A stretch of DNA of 64,000 nt from Diphasiastrum complanatum (GCA_029204225.1 CM055103.1:794127-858126); one strand, 5' to 3'. Counted from the first letter of the stretch, positions 19,761 through 31,264 are shown. Notes: generated by a model from the letters alone, not told the origin. Translations and numbers: made by a program.

Positions 19761-20405
19761 CTAACTCTTGACACAAATTATCAAAATTTTCCTTATTGAT
19801 ACCTTTGTGTCATGAAGTTCTTCTTTCAAAACTTCCAAGGACCACAATCTACCTTCCAAATTTGTTATTACCTGCTTGGCCTTATCCCTCTCTACCACAG
19901 TCCTTTCATTCAACCGCTTCTCAAACTTTCGTTCCAATGCTTGGTAATTACTTAAAGATATTGTGGATGGAATTGGTGTTGGCAGCAAGTGCTTTTTTTT
20001 TTTCAGCTCTTCGATGTTTGGGTCCAAAAATGACGGCCTTGTATATTTACATCCAATTTGTCTTGCACTCGGTTGAACATCCTCATTGTGCACCTCCTTA
20101 TCTCCAATCACTACCATTGACCCGCTTGTAGCATTGCTTTGATTTGCATTAGTATGGATAGACATTTGTTTCAAAGGTGGATGATGTAACCCATCCCCAT
20201 CATTCCCTCTAGTGAACATACCCAAGGAATCATCAACTTGATCAAGTCTCTCTATCAAGGTAAGTGAGTGAACTTTCCAACTCGTTTCACCAAATAGATA
20301 CGAAATCCAACAACACATATACAAAAGGATCACTCTTGTAAAAATCACATACTCTTTTATATTCATAGCATTGTGGTGTCCATGGTGCCAAGCAAGAGTT
20401 AGCAA
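19761..20405 (-). CDS. Unidentified 214-codon frame with coiled-coil tail
   Basis: I do not recognise the product. The first ~45 residues are hydrophobic (VILLYMCCWISYLFG) and could be spurious upstream sequence. The second half, from TRPSFLDPNIEELKKK through NYQALERKFEKRLNERTVV and LEGRLWSLEVLKEELHD, is charged with heptad-like spacing, typical of a coiled coil. There is no recognised start context, no partner domain and no match to retrotransposon proteins. It could be an exon of a decayed gene or transposon accessory protein. Coding status is uncertain. Confidence 0.35.
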   Translation of the reverse strand: MLTLAWHHGHHNAMNIKEYVIFTRVILLYMCCWISYLFGETSWKVHSLTLIERLDQVDDSLGMFTRGNDGDGLHHPPLKQMSIHTNANQSNATSGSMVVIGDKEVHNEDVQPSARQIGCKYTRPSFLDPNIEELKKKKHLLPTPIPSTISLSNYQALERKFEKRLNERTVVERDKAKQVITNLEGRLWSLEVLKEELHDTKVSIRKILIICVKS

Positions 20406-20915
20406 GAGAGGTATAGACCAAGTAGCATCAAACCAAAGGAGATAGAATGAGAAAAATAGATAAAGCGAGAGAAGATATTCATTTTACGTGAGGTTTAAAA
20501 TTTGTTGTGTGCATCGATGCTCAAAAACATCTATATAATGTTGCTGAGTAAGTTATAGTCATAATATAACCAGGCATTGACAAGCCTAAAACGTGTAAAG
20601 TATATAAGGATTACAAATACTTTGCAAAATCCGATAAAGACAATACTAACCTAAAAATCATCACTACACAAGTTTGATTTGATCATGCGGGATAGCTATG
20701 CCGCCGTTTGTAGGTCAGCCGCTGCACCACCTTGTTGTACCTTATCCTTCTTGTTATCATGATCCTCTCTCTCACTCTCGCTCGCTCCTAAAAACCTCAA
20801 CGTTTCTAAAGTCGACGAAACAAAATGGCATGGAATGTATGCCCTAATATCGACATCAGTTCTTTCTGGCTCTCTTTGACATGAACTCATCAACCATGAT
20901 CCCGACTTATGCATA

Positions 20916-21290
20916 TTAAAGTAACATCCATGCATAATAAAGCAAACGATTTTTTTGGCTCATGATGCATTTTCCAATCTTTAACATTCCTAGCAACACC
21001 TGTGGCAGTGTATTATTCAGCCTAGATTTCATGTGGAAGAGTGAAAAGATGTAGGCTCTCTCAAACAAATTAGTTGGAGTCAACATGACTCGATTCTTCA
21101 CCTCCGACGTTCCATACTTAATATACTCATCCCTACCTTTATTTATATCATCTTGACTAACACCATGCATCACACACTAGAAGTGCTCTTTACCCAAATC
21201 CTTCATACAATAGCCTATCATACCATGCCAGGTATGTATGCCTTTTTGACAGAGAAACCTACATAATACTAAGTTACCGGGTGGACTATA
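20916..21290 (-). pseudogene. Unidentified remnant with Rep-like GYCxKD motif
   Basis: One frame runs through one stop. It reads KGIHTWHGMIGYCMKDLG, a stop, MHGVSQDDINKGRDEY, then KNRVMLTPTNLFERAY and LPQVLLGMLKIGK. The Tyr codon of GYCMKD is at 21210-21212. A Tyr-Cys-x-Lys motif is motif III of HUH-type rolling-circle Rep proteins, and the order here is reminiscent of it. The HUH motif itself was not found upstream, so this is only a suggestion. Flanking frames (20696-20935) may continue it in decayed form. Confidence 0.35.
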
Positions 21291-22570
21291 TTTTGATTCC
21301 TGCTATTCCAATTGTGATACTCAACTCAAGCACCTTTCATGGTTTTTTATATTTCTTCACTAATGCAAAATGTGTATGCTTCTTTTTCTTGGAACCATTG
21401 TCTTCTTGATTAGTCTGGCATTCCACCACCAATGCAGAGATGTCTGACGTTGTTTTCCCATTATAAGAACCTACACAAATCCTATAGAAACACTGAACTG
21501 CACCTACAGAGAAACATCAAATGAGGTAGCAACCTCATAGGAGCAACGAGAGAGTAGCAGGTATCAATGTTAAGCAAAACATACCTGTAGGTAGCAATGC
21601 CAAATGAAAAGAAGAGAAAGAGTAGCAGCTACCAACATCAGAGCAAGACCTCTGAGCAGCAATGTCAGAGGAAGAGCAGAGATTTGCATCCCACATGCTT
21701 GATTCTCAAGCTACATTCTTAGACCAACACTCTTGAAGCAGACAAAAAACAACGTTTCAAACAGAAAATGTAAATAGATAATTTCCACACACACACCCAC
21801 ACACACGCACACACACGCTCCCACCTCTCCCTCTCAAAAAGAAGATGCACTACTACTAAAAGCAGCCGCAATTCCACAAGGGGAGGGAAGATTTTGGTAG
21901 TGTTTATTAGAATGAGGTGCTGCTGCTATGCACATATGATGTGTCAAAGATTCAAACCACAAGCTAAAGCTCGTTGTAGATGCCAATGCACATGATGATG
22001 CCAGTGTGAGCTTGGAGTTTTCATATGCAATTTAATGCTACAAGATGTCGAAGGAGATGGAATTCAGACCGAGATGTGGCTGAAATAGAGTTCAAACTTC
22101 AAAGCATACATTCTCTAGATGCACCTATGCAAGCCATGCCAATAGAACCAATGCTAGCTCAATAACAACAAGCCAGATTAGTGCTCACAAGATTACTGCA
22201 AACTTGACCAGCAAACCAACAATGCCAACAATCTCTAAGAAACGATTGCACCTACAACTTGATGGGACGACGACAACCATCGTAGGGCAGCCCAATGATG
22301 GGTTCTACAACAAATCCATGCTCACCAGTCCTGCAAACCTGGAATTGCACCAACAAACCTATTAAATATAATGTATAGTCAAAATGTCTAAAGGAATGTT
22401 ATATGCCACGTGGACCACTTGGGGTCCCCAACTGTCACATCTCTGCGACATACACAAAGAGACACCTCTCTTTCTCTCTCGCACACCACTATACATGTAA
22501 GAGCTATTGCTCTCATTCACGAAGATCAATATATTCTCTTGTCACTCTCTCTCTCTCTCGTTCCGCAATA
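21291..22570. other. No gene; LTR of copia element I probably ends near 22567
   Basis: 21785-21816 is a short imperfect CA repeat. A primer site follows at 22571, so the pyrimidine-rich sequence with CTCTCTCTCTC just before it should be the 3' part of an LTR ending near 22567. Its start was not found; GCCACGTGGAC at 22405 would be inside it. The rest shows no coding signal. Confidence 0.45.
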
Positions 22571-22583
22571 TGGTATTAGAGCC
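22571..22583 (+). promoter_or_regulatory. Primer binding site, copia element I
   Basis: TGGTATTAGAGCC is the common one-base variant of the initiator-Met tRNA primer site. It is three bases beyond a CA that would end the LTR, and 0.9 kb upstream of gag. Confidence 0.75.
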
Positions 22584-23506
22584 TTCCACGACCTGATGCA
22601 TTCAGAGAGGCTCGCTGGTGAAGCGTTGTTCTGAAGGCCGGTGCATGTTGCGCTGGTCTAGTGATGTGCTGTTCTGAAGGCCGCTACATGATGCACTGAA
22701 CTGCTGCACCTCTCTTCAAACGGGCACTTCTTAAACTGAGCGACTGCTGTCATTAACACTCCCGCCTAACACAGAGTCAAGCTCCTCTCGAACTTTCTGC
22801 TGTGAACTCCGGAGGCGCATCCTGAAACGAAGTCCCAGTTCTATGTTGCAAGGGCTAGGCTGATTGATCATGGAAGCCCCACTGAAGGGTGCAGCAGCAT
22901 GTTGGCTAGCACTATGAAGCCTAAGGCAATGGGTGCTATGCCTCCCACCATGCCTTTGGCCTTGATGTCCACCGCAGTGTCATAGACTGTCATCAGGCCT
23001 TATCACATCTACCTCTGCATAGGGGAGTTTTTCTATCTATGTGTGAATTTTGCTTTTTGAGTTGAAAGGAACAATAAATACTGTCCTTATTTTGAAGTCT
23101 TCTAATGAACAACTGAAAAGCATATAGATAGAAAAGGATTTGGCATTCAAGTTTAAGACATCTGTTCAATGTGACTTTCAATTGTGATTTGCTTTGAAGT
23201 TTTGAAAAACAAAGAACCTGTAAAATTAAATGAACTCTTCATTTTATAGGAACATAAATTTGAAATTGAAAGTTTAGTGAGGCTATCCTAAAAAGCTAAA
23301 AGATTATGTTTAACACTAAAATTTTGTGAAGTTGTGAATTGGAATTCACGAACTTCAAACTAAAATAGAACAGTTTTTTTTTTTTTAGAAGCAATGCAGA
23401 ATGCATTGTATTTCACGCTCACTTGCTAGTTGCCTTTAGCTTGAGAATACACCTTCCAAAAAATTAGCACATCTTTAAGTTTGGTAAGGGTCATAAGCCA
23501 CACCGA

Positions 23507-23863
23507 GTGATGGTGGCATTCTTGACTGAAACCCATCACCTCATCGAAAGGTTCGATGGTTCAGATTTCCATTTATGGAAGCTAAAAATGCGAATGCTAT
23601 TGTTAGAGAAGGATTTACTCAAAATAGTGGAAGACATTGAACTAAAACCTAACACGGGAAGTGAAGAGACACTTAGCAAGTGGGAGATGCGTGATGGGCA
23701 GGCATTAGCCTCCCTTATTCTGAATTTACGGGATAATGTAATTATCCATGTAAGTCATGCTAAAACCTCTGAAGATACTTGGGACGTCTTGGTTGAGACC
23801 TTTGAGTCGCACAAGTTAGTTTCAGAAGATGAGTACATATGCCTTTGCAATGGTCGATTTTGA
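23507..23863 (+). pseudogene. Copia element I gag, amino half
   Basis: The frame reads ERFDGSDFHLWKLKMRMLL, then LSKWEMRDGQALASLILNL and TSEDTWDVLVETFES. This is the gag domain of a copia lineage distinct from A, D and G: F-DG-(S/T)-x-(F/Y)-x-x-W-K start and the W-x-x-x-D-x-x-A block. It breaks off at about 23840 before the carboxy half, which is found rearranged at 25278. It is dead because no pol follows. Confidence 0.8.
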
Positions 23864-24299
23864 GTCTTTGAAAGACCAAATGCATGATTTTTAACTCTTG
23901 TTGTATACTTTTCATTTTCACTGACTTTTAGTTCCACAAAGGGCATATATTGTACTGCATGGTTCACATGCTATTTTTATCCATTGGAGAATTTCTAGGC
24001 CAGCCATCACTCTGGAGTTTGAGGCTTCGCCTCTCAAGTGGAAGTTATGGAGCCAAATCTCGTGTTTCTTATTGTAATTTGTAGACTAAGATAGTTTGCT
24101 ATTAAGATTTGAGTTCAGTCTTGCAGCACAACATGATGACGTTGTATGTTGTCACTTTGGTGGAAACGTCTATTTTTATGTATGAAATTTTATGGCTCCA
24201 AGTTCTAACATACATTTTGCTAAAATTAGGTGTCCTGATTCAATTCATAATATCATATCAAAGATGCGAGGTGTTAAAGTCCAGAGTTGCAAAATATGA
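23864..24299. other. No gene seen
   Basis: A 74-codon hydrophobic frame at 24109-24333 has no recognised domain. The segment separates the gag fragment from the minisatellite. Confidence 0.4.
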
Positions 24300-24660
24300 G
24301 ACAGCCACCTATCTGGCATCTGCTATCGAGTAACGTGTCAACTTCTGAAATTGAGCTATCGACACTACGACAGACCAAAATTGCATATTGGGCCTCCAAT
24401 TTGACTTATAATTACTCTTTATTCTAAAGATTGAACAATTACAAAAATCACATCATAGGCATCCAATTTGAAGTATCTTGAATCGTAAGCATGAACTTTG
24501 AGGTAGCTAAATACCTTTAAATATACAAGGATTCAATATTTATCCAAATTTGAGCTATCTCAAGTGATAGACATCAAGATAGAGTTATCTCAAGTCATAG
24601 ACATCAAGTTTGTGCTATCTCGAGTGATAAATATGAAATTTGAGCTATTTCATGTGTAGG
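24300..24660. repeat. Degenerate 30-bp minisatellite
   Basis: The best copies start TGAGCTATCT (24551), AGAGTTATCT (24581), TGTGCTATCT (24611) and TGAGCTATTT (24641), each with AAGT.ATAGACATCAAG-like continuation. Weaker units at about 24321, 24352, 24470 and 24500 keep the 30-base step. It has the same period as the array at 5281 but unrelated sequence. Confidence 0.75.
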
Positions 24661-24889
24661 GCCCAATTCCATCAATGAGCCCAAATGAAACTCAAGCAAC
24701 CTAACTATTTTAAATTTGAGACTGATTAAGTTTGAACATTCTATCAACTTTGTCGCGTGATTAAGACCCAAATCCGAAGATGATGATGTTGTATTTCAAC
24801 AACTACATCATGATGAAAGTAATCAACTTTCTCTACTTGCAGGCCACCTATTAGGTATATTGACAAGTCTACAGCCTATTTTGTTTAGG

Positions 24890-25275
24890 AGCCGACTACC
24901 ATGGAAGAGGCACTCAGTCAGCCCGATTCCGATCTTTGGAAAGAAGCTATGGATAAAGAGTATTCATCTCTTATCAAGAACCAGACATGGACGATTGTCG
25001 AATTACCTACTAGCCGAAATGTAGCTGATTGCAAATGGATTTTCAAAGTCAAGTACAAAGCAGACGGAAGCATCGACAGAAGGAAAGCTTGACTTGTCGC
25101 TAGAGGATTTTCTCAGGTATACAACGTCGATTACACTGAGACCTTCAGTACAGTAGTCAAGCATTCTTCTATTCAACTTTTATTATCGTTTGCTGCTATA
25201 GCAGATTTGGAAATACATCAAATGGATGTATAGACAGCATATCTCAATGGAGTTATTGAAGAAGACATTTACATG
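24890..25275 (+). pseudogene. Copia reverse transcriptase fragment
   Basis: It starts QEPTTMEEALSQPDSDLWKE and continues NQTWTIVELP, CKWIFKVKYKADGSI, a stop, LVARGFSQVYNVDYTETF, IHQMDV, a stop, TAYLNGVIEEDIYM. These are the conserved amino half of copia RT up to the (A/T)-(F/Y)-LNG block. The YVDD active site and RNase H are missing. The fragment ends inside DIYM and is joined directly to gag sequence, so the element order is scrambled. Confidence 0.88.
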
Positions 25276-25277
25276 GC

Positions 25278-25645
25278 ATGAAATCTCTACCAACGTCCTA
25301 TCAGTCATTGAGAATGCTCATACTGAGTCTGCCAGATATGACATTCGACAAAGCAGTCAGTCTTGTCGCTGATGAGAGACTGATGAGAGACAAGAGAGAG
25401 GGAAGCAGTAATCAAGAGAAGACTCTCTTCACGAAAGGAAAGAAGAAGAACAAGAACAATCAAAGATTCGAGAAGACGAAGTCCTCAAATCAGCAATCTT
25501 CTTCCTGCGATCACTGCCACAAACCAAGCCATACGGCCAACAAATGCTAGTTCAATCCAACAATACCTTGCATGCACTGCAAGAAGAAAGGACACTTTGC
25601 ATACGATTGCAGATTTAATCCAAAAAGAAAAAAACAAAGCTGAAA
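25278..25645 (+). pseudogene. Copia gag, carboxy half with two zinc knuckles
   Basis: The frame reads KSLPTSYQSLRMLILSLPDM, then LVADERLMRDKREG and KTLFTKGKKK. Two zinc knuckles follow, CDHCHKPSHTANKC and, after one stop, CMHCKKKGHFAYDC, both CX2CX4HX4C. Tandem knuckles are typical of this copia lineage. It looks like the missing second half of the gag at 23507, but it lies after the RT fragment. Kinase-like sequence starts 40-70 bases beyond. Confidence 0.85.
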
Positions 25646-25689
25646 AGTCAAACGTTGCAGAGTCATCTAAGGATGTAGAAAGAGGTGAC

Positions 25690-26790
25690 GAAGCTTTCAC
25701 GATACTCGATGAAGCTCACTTGGGAAACACGATTGGCAATTGCAATTAATGTGGTAGAAGCCATATGCTACTTACACTATGGATGCCATGAACCCATCTT
25801 ACATTTGGATCTCAAGCCTGCCAACATTCTCTTGGATGAAAACAATGAGGCATATGTCACTGACTTTGGGATAGCCAAATGTATGAACACTTCTGCTAGT
25901 GGAGTTGAGATCACAGCAACTACAAGAGGATCTTGGGGCTACATTGCACCAAGTAATGCTATTTTTCATTTGTCATTATTCCAACTTCAACTATGCAAAT
26001 CTTCTTTATTATCTTTTGTACATTTGAGTTGTATTCATTGAACTTGATCATCAAAACCGTTGTTGACAGGCCTCAAAATAAAGTGAGGTCATCATTAAGG
26101 CTTCACAAAATACATACAAGGTGAATCCCTCTAGAGGGACTTTACATGGTTGCAAGGAACCTCGCTAGAGGGAAAAAGCCCGAGAGATGGGTTTAAGGGC
26201 CATGTAAAGTTCTCCCATGGGACTTTACCCCATGTAAACATTGAGGCCTTGCACTTTCATTGTATTTATTTTGCTACTTGATTCTCATTAACATAATAAT
26301 AATGAGAAGGCCATTATGGCTATTATGAGATTTATGAGGTGTAATGTCCTATAAACAACAGTAGCATTTAATTATTTTTAATACAATTCAAATCCACAAA
26401 TTTTTTATACATTGTACCATGATATTTAGTCATGATAATAATATACAATTTTGTTACTAGCAGATGTTGCAGATTTGGGATGAATTTCAATCAAAGAAGA
26501 TGTGTATAGTTATGGCATTGTGCTTCTACAATTACTGACAAGAAAGTGACCCACCGACTCATCCTTTGAAGATGGCATGAACATTAGCATATGGGTGCAA
26601 CAAGCCCTTTCTGACAAGCAAGATACATTGACAGTGATTGATGATGCTCTTTTAGATGATACAAGAGATTTGGTTTCCTAGGGATTTTGTGAGGCACTAA
26701 AATTAGGAGTCATTTGTTGTAGGAGTTCAATGGAGGATTGACCGAGAACATGAGAGATGTGGTTGAAATACTACTGCAAGTCAAATACAA
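25690..26790 (+). pseudogene. Receptor-like protein kinase fragment, two exons
   Basis: Exon 1 (about 25708-25954) reads LTWETRLAIAINVVEAICYL, ILHLDLKPANILLDE and VTDFGIAKCMN, ending GSWGYIAP. This is the kinase catalytic loop (HLD in place of HRD, a non-RD kinase), DFG and the activation segment. An intron begins GTAATG and ends near 26461. Exon 2 reads EDVYSYGIVLLQLLTRK, then DGMNISIWVQQALSDKQD and ALKLGVICC, kinase subdomains IX-XI. At least four stops are present. The retained intron shows copying from genomic DNA, not from mRNA. The ATP-binding lobe and receptor part are absent. In plants such kinases sit in the plasma membrane and sense ligands. Confidence 0.88.
26080..26245. repeat. 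Inverted and direct ACTTTACATGG repeats within kinase intron
   Basis: GGGACTTTACATGG at about 26137, CCATGTAAAGT at about 26200, and GGACTTTACCCCATGTAAA at about 26220 make a small inverted-repeat cluster, with CTAGAGGGA twice. It may be a small foldback insertion in the intron. Confidence 0.5.
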
Positions 26791-27588
26791 ATATGTGATA
26801 CGTTAATTAGTTTAAGAGATGTTGCCAAATGCAAATAGTGAATGACTTTAATATTGGAAAATCAAGTGTGAGACAATAATGACTAATAGATTATAGAATC
26901 CTTATACCAAAGGATTAGCCATGCATGGTTTGGTGTCATGGCATACTTGGATTGAAAAAATATAATGTACCAAAGAGCTAAGAATCTTCATTGGATTCTA
27001 AATGGGTGACAAGATGTACAGAGGAACATGAGTTTCATATTCAATAAAACCATATACACTATACATACAATTGTTATCTTAATTTATCTCATGTTTTATG
27101 TAGTTATGTACACATAGATGTACAATATTTGTTGTATTTTATTGGTTTAAATTCAATGGTTCATGAAAAAACTAGTCACAAACCTTTCTTAACTTGTGAT
27201 AGCTATCTATCAATCTTTATGTACTAGTGATGCATTTTTGTGCCACATTAAAAGATTAATCTAAAGTGGCAACCTTCATGGTTCTCCTACTCCTATTAGA
27301 AACTAGTAGTGTAGCCTTCAAAATGTCATAATCTATAGTAATTGCCATAATCACCCAGTCTCATACACAATACACATGATCAAAACAACACCCTAGATCT
27401 CCTCCCGGTTGCCTTCTCCTCACAAGATCTACTCTAGAAACATGGCCCATGGTCAACATCTTGAACACATAACATTTGCAATTTTTGTCATGCAGTTGTC
27501 GAGGAGACATGGATCCTTGAAAGAAATTCTATTTGGAATGTTCCTTCAAATACATAAGTGAGGCATTATAGCCGCAACTCTTTTCTAG
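26791..27588. other. No gene seen
   Basis: AT-rich intergenic DNA without a frame of interest on either strand. Confidence 0.5.
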
Positions 27589-28396
27589 CTATAACAATGC
27601 ATTCTCACATGTAACAACCAAAACCACCAACCTATTTAATAAAAGAAAACGATCAAAAGTTGACTTATTACAAGGTAAGGTATCAACAAAATACCTTCTA
27701 CTATTTGTTGTAGGTTCAATAGAAGCAAAAGGCTCTTGCAAATTTCTTCTACAATATTCTTGTGCATACGGACTCCTAACAAGTGTTCTGATATCAAATC
27801 TTTGGCCAGTCGATGACGTATTGTGCCTCGAGATCCGCAATTTTCCAACCTAATAATTTTTGCAACTAGGTTTTCAATATTTTTATGCTGAACACGTGAA
27901 AGCCTATGGTCATGAATACCCACATAAACTACCAATCTACTAGTGTACATAACATTATGAAAAAATGCAATAATACATTTTTGCTTGACAAATCTTCACA
28001 CATTAATTAAAATGTACTTATTGTGGTGAGTTTCCACTCACCACAATAAACACTTTAAAATGTATTACATTTTAAAGTGCCAAAATCATCACAAGCAATA
28101 CCAATAGAACATTGTCTATTAAGATGACCAGTGAAATGCAATTGATTTTTTTCACCAAATGATAGAAAAAAGTTGCATACAACATTCACACATTCAAAAC
28201 TCCCACCACAAACTGAAACACAAATCATGCTCGCAAATCCTTGAAAGGTTGTTGAAGACCATCGAACCCAATCATGACAATCATAGGCTCTTTGCATTTC
28301 ATTGTTTTTAGACAATTGAGATGGTGGTAGCACAAAACAAACATTCCCATGATAAGTTGTCGGTATTTTATTCACTTTGATGGGCGTTGCACACAT
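27589..28396 (-). pseudogene. Possible transposase zinc-binding N-terminal region
   Basis: Two minus-strand frames in sequence. The first (28396-28055) reads CHDWVRWSSTTFQGF, then SVCGGSFECVNVVCNFF and HFTGHLNRQCSIGIACDDFG. The second (27950-27636) reads VVYVGIHDHRLSRVQ, then KIIRLENCGSRGTIRHRLAK. A Cys-rich start followed by G-x-HDH-x-L is the layout of FLYWCH/WRKY-like zinc domains in MULE-type transposases, so a transposase or transposase-derived gene is plausible. The two frames are joined across twin hairpins and at least one stop. No DDE core was seen. Confidence 0.35.
28019..28079. repeat. Two adjacent perfect hairpins
   Basis: TATTGTGGTGAGT (28019-28031) pairs perfectly with 28036-28048 across a TTCC loop. 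CACTTTAAAATG (28051-28062) pairs perfectly with 28068-28079 across TATTA. They lie two bases apart between the two halves of the possible transposase remnant. Confidence 0.9.
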
Positions 28397-30295
28397 ATCC
28401 CCGCCAATTTTCTCAATTTGCTAGCTAATGGACATGTTTGAAAGAGATTTGAAATGCTCCATTGCTCAAACAAGGCATTTTTTTTTGTGACAAAGTCATT
28501 TCTTCTATTCTCCACTACACTATCATCTTCAAAAAATGGATTCCAAGCAATATATCAAAGGATCAACCTTTGGAGAAGTAGACATCTTCCCAATATGGTA
28601 TTGATTTCATGAAACTCTCTTATCAAACAACAAAAACAATTCTCTTCTCAAGTAGGGTGCACTTCACTTTTCATGAAATTCTCTTCTCAAGTAGGGTGCC
28701 TCAAATAAGCAAAATAACCAAATACTAGTTGACAATTTTCAAAAATCTCCCCAAATATGGACACCATATATCATTCATCATCTATTAATAAAATGAGGGG
28801 CATTAGTTAAACTCGATGGTTAAAGTAAGAACTCATAATTGCCGAATTGAGTTATAAATCTAGTCTTGGTTACATCACTAGAGTGGATCATGATTTGATG
28901 GTATCATGTTTTGAGATGGATCATAGTAAAGTATTGAGCTCCAACCTCAATGTATTTCCTACTATGACAACTATCTACTCAGTTCTAGTCCAAAATGTAA
29001 TACAATGTAGTGGGATTGATATTGTATTTACAAGCTGGTCCATCCAACTTCTCTATTCTGTAATCCAAACATGGCTTTGAGCTGTGTTCCCATCCCCTGT
29101 ACCACACAGGGAGAATATACACTCTTATTGATTCAACTGGAACTTATAAGCATAATACAGTCCTTGTTGTTAGAAGATGCTGAGGATACCTTGTTTGAAA
29201 GGATGCTAGGAGAAATCCCTGGACCTGAGAATAGTCATCCAGTAGCAAGGTGTGACATGATATTATGGGTGTCTCAGAAACTCTTTATTTGTCTATCATC
29301 CTACCAAGTTTCTTGTCACAAATCAGTCAATACTCCTACATAGATCAGAGGAATGCATTGAACGAAAAGTAACCACATCCAAACATACTACACCTTGTTG
29401 TCAGAGGCTCCACCTTCAGCCTTCACTACTTCCTGCTGCATATTTCAGTCAAGCCAGCTTAAGCTTATCATTGCCTAGTGAAGGTCGCTGGTGTGCCATT
29501 GAGTAGAAAGAGCCAGGCATAAGCAGAAGCTCACTGGTTCTTGAGCCATCAGTCGCACCTGGGAAGCTGACTCACCCTCACATCAGTATGTAGCAGCACC
29601 TTGCTATGAGGAAGCGCACAGTGTGCCACGGGCCACTACAATCTGGAAATCGCTGCCTAGATCGAACACTATCGCTCGCTGGAAGACTTCTGCAGGTCAC
29701 AGATGAGCTGGCGACCCTGTTCACGATCCATCTCCGCTGACTTTTGTTAGCCACAGTCAACCTCGAGTGCCATCCATCACCTTGCTGGCCGCTGGATCAG
29801 AAACCACTTCTGTAGGTCAAATGCTGCTTATGCGATCCAAGTGAATGCATTCTTCACCTAGCAGACTGGATCGGATTTTTGTGCATCTAAAACACAGCAT
29901 TGCAGCTCCACGAGTAGCCTCACGACCTGCCGTCGCATCTCCAGCCTGACCTGTCAACGTAAATTAGCACATTGGAGGGTTATGTTTCGTATAAGAAAAA
30001 CCCCTTTGGATTTTCATTGACAAGAGGGCCCACATGTCCCTAAGAAAGCACGATGGCCCAAGCTGGTTGAATTGGATTGATGCCAACGATACCGAGTCTC
30101 CTCTCCTCGCTGAGCACAATCTGACAACGAGTAGTGAGATATTTCCCATCACCATGGATGTTGGTATTGCTATTGCAAATCTTTTTCTCATTGAATATAA
30201 TTTTTTGGATGTGTACATCTAGTGGACTTCGAGATCTGCTGCGGCTGCTGTTTGATAACTGGGCTAAAGGTTTTTGAATAATCCAGATCTAGAAT
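28397..30295. other. No supported gene
   Basis: Several frames of 60-90 codons (28847-29080, 29071-29343, 29964-30218, 30034-30222) have no recognisable domain. CTCTTCTCAAGTAGGGTGC is repeated at about 28640 and 28680. The segment 29400-29950 is richer in G+C than its surroundings and could be an old leader or untranslated region, but I cannot assign it. Confidence 0.4.
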
Positions 30296-31264
30296 CTAGA
30301 AAAAGCCTTTGGCGACTAGCCTGGCCTTGTAACGATTTAGCCTTCCTTCAGCATTGTACTTCGTCTTGAATATCCATTTGCATGGAATTGGATTTCGATC
30401 CTTTGGTAGTTCAGTGAGTGTCCATATTTGATTCTCCATAAGAGAATTGAATTCGGTGTCCATCGTTGCTTTCCATTGGTCAACATCAGGAGTAGACATT
30501 GCCTCAGAAACTGTGGTCGGTTCCTGCACAAAGTAACAGGCCGGATCATCCATAAATCTGGATGAAGGCTATCTGGACCTGTTCGACCTTTTGGGTTGAA
30601 CTTCAATCCTCTGATGTGGGTTGACTCATTGAGGTTTCGACTCATCATCTGAGTCAACATCGAAATTCTGCAGTTGAATCTCTGGATTGAAATTGACTGG
30701 TTGTTCGATCCCGGAGTCGGATTTATCAACAACTTTCCCTTTGTGGTCGATGAACTGGTCTTTTACAAAAATGATGTCTCTACTGGTGAATGCCTTCTCG
30801 TTATCCAAATTGTAGAGCTTGTATGCCTTGTGGTCTGGGGAATATCCGATGAAGATCATTTTTTTGCTCTTGTCATCTAGATTTCTTCTTAGATCCTCAG
30901 GGATATGAGCGAAAGCAATGCATCCAAACACTCAAATATGTTTGAGTGATGGTTTCGATCATGTTCACACCTCATCAGGTGTCTTGCCATTCAGGGCTTT
31001 GGTGATGGATCGATTATGTAAATCAAACAAGCCCTTGGATGTATGAACTGAGTCTGAACTGACGGGACTTCTAGCATGCTTGCTGATAATACAACTTTTG
31101 CATGGAGAAGTTGGCTTGCTGACTGAAGGCAGATCTTGTACTAGACTATGAGTTGACATTTGTTGAATACTGTTGTAGTTAAGATGGCCAAGTCTGAAAT
31201 GCCACAACATATCAGTTGTTTCAGAAGTGGCTATGTGAAGACCATCGGTCATGCTATCAAGCAT
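30296..31264 (-). pseudogene. Copia pol fragment, integrase core deleted
   Basis: Three minus-strand pieces in the right order. 31264-30965 has MLWHFRLGHLNYNSI and CKSCIISKHAR, the integrase HHCC zinc site, then jumps past the catalytic core to RSITKALNGKTPDEV. 30931-30626 has MFGCIAFAHIPEDLR and SRDIIFVKD. 30553-30296 has PTTVSEAMSTPDVDQWK and CKWIFKTKYNAEG, the start of RT. All catalytic Asp/Glu of integrase and the RT active site are gone. It belongs to the same lineage as the RT fragment at 24890. Confidence 0.88.

Noticed and set aside
28019-28079. Bacterial-type terminators
   Set aside because: The sequence is plant nuclear DNA; the stems lack the typical GC stem plus T-run arrangement.
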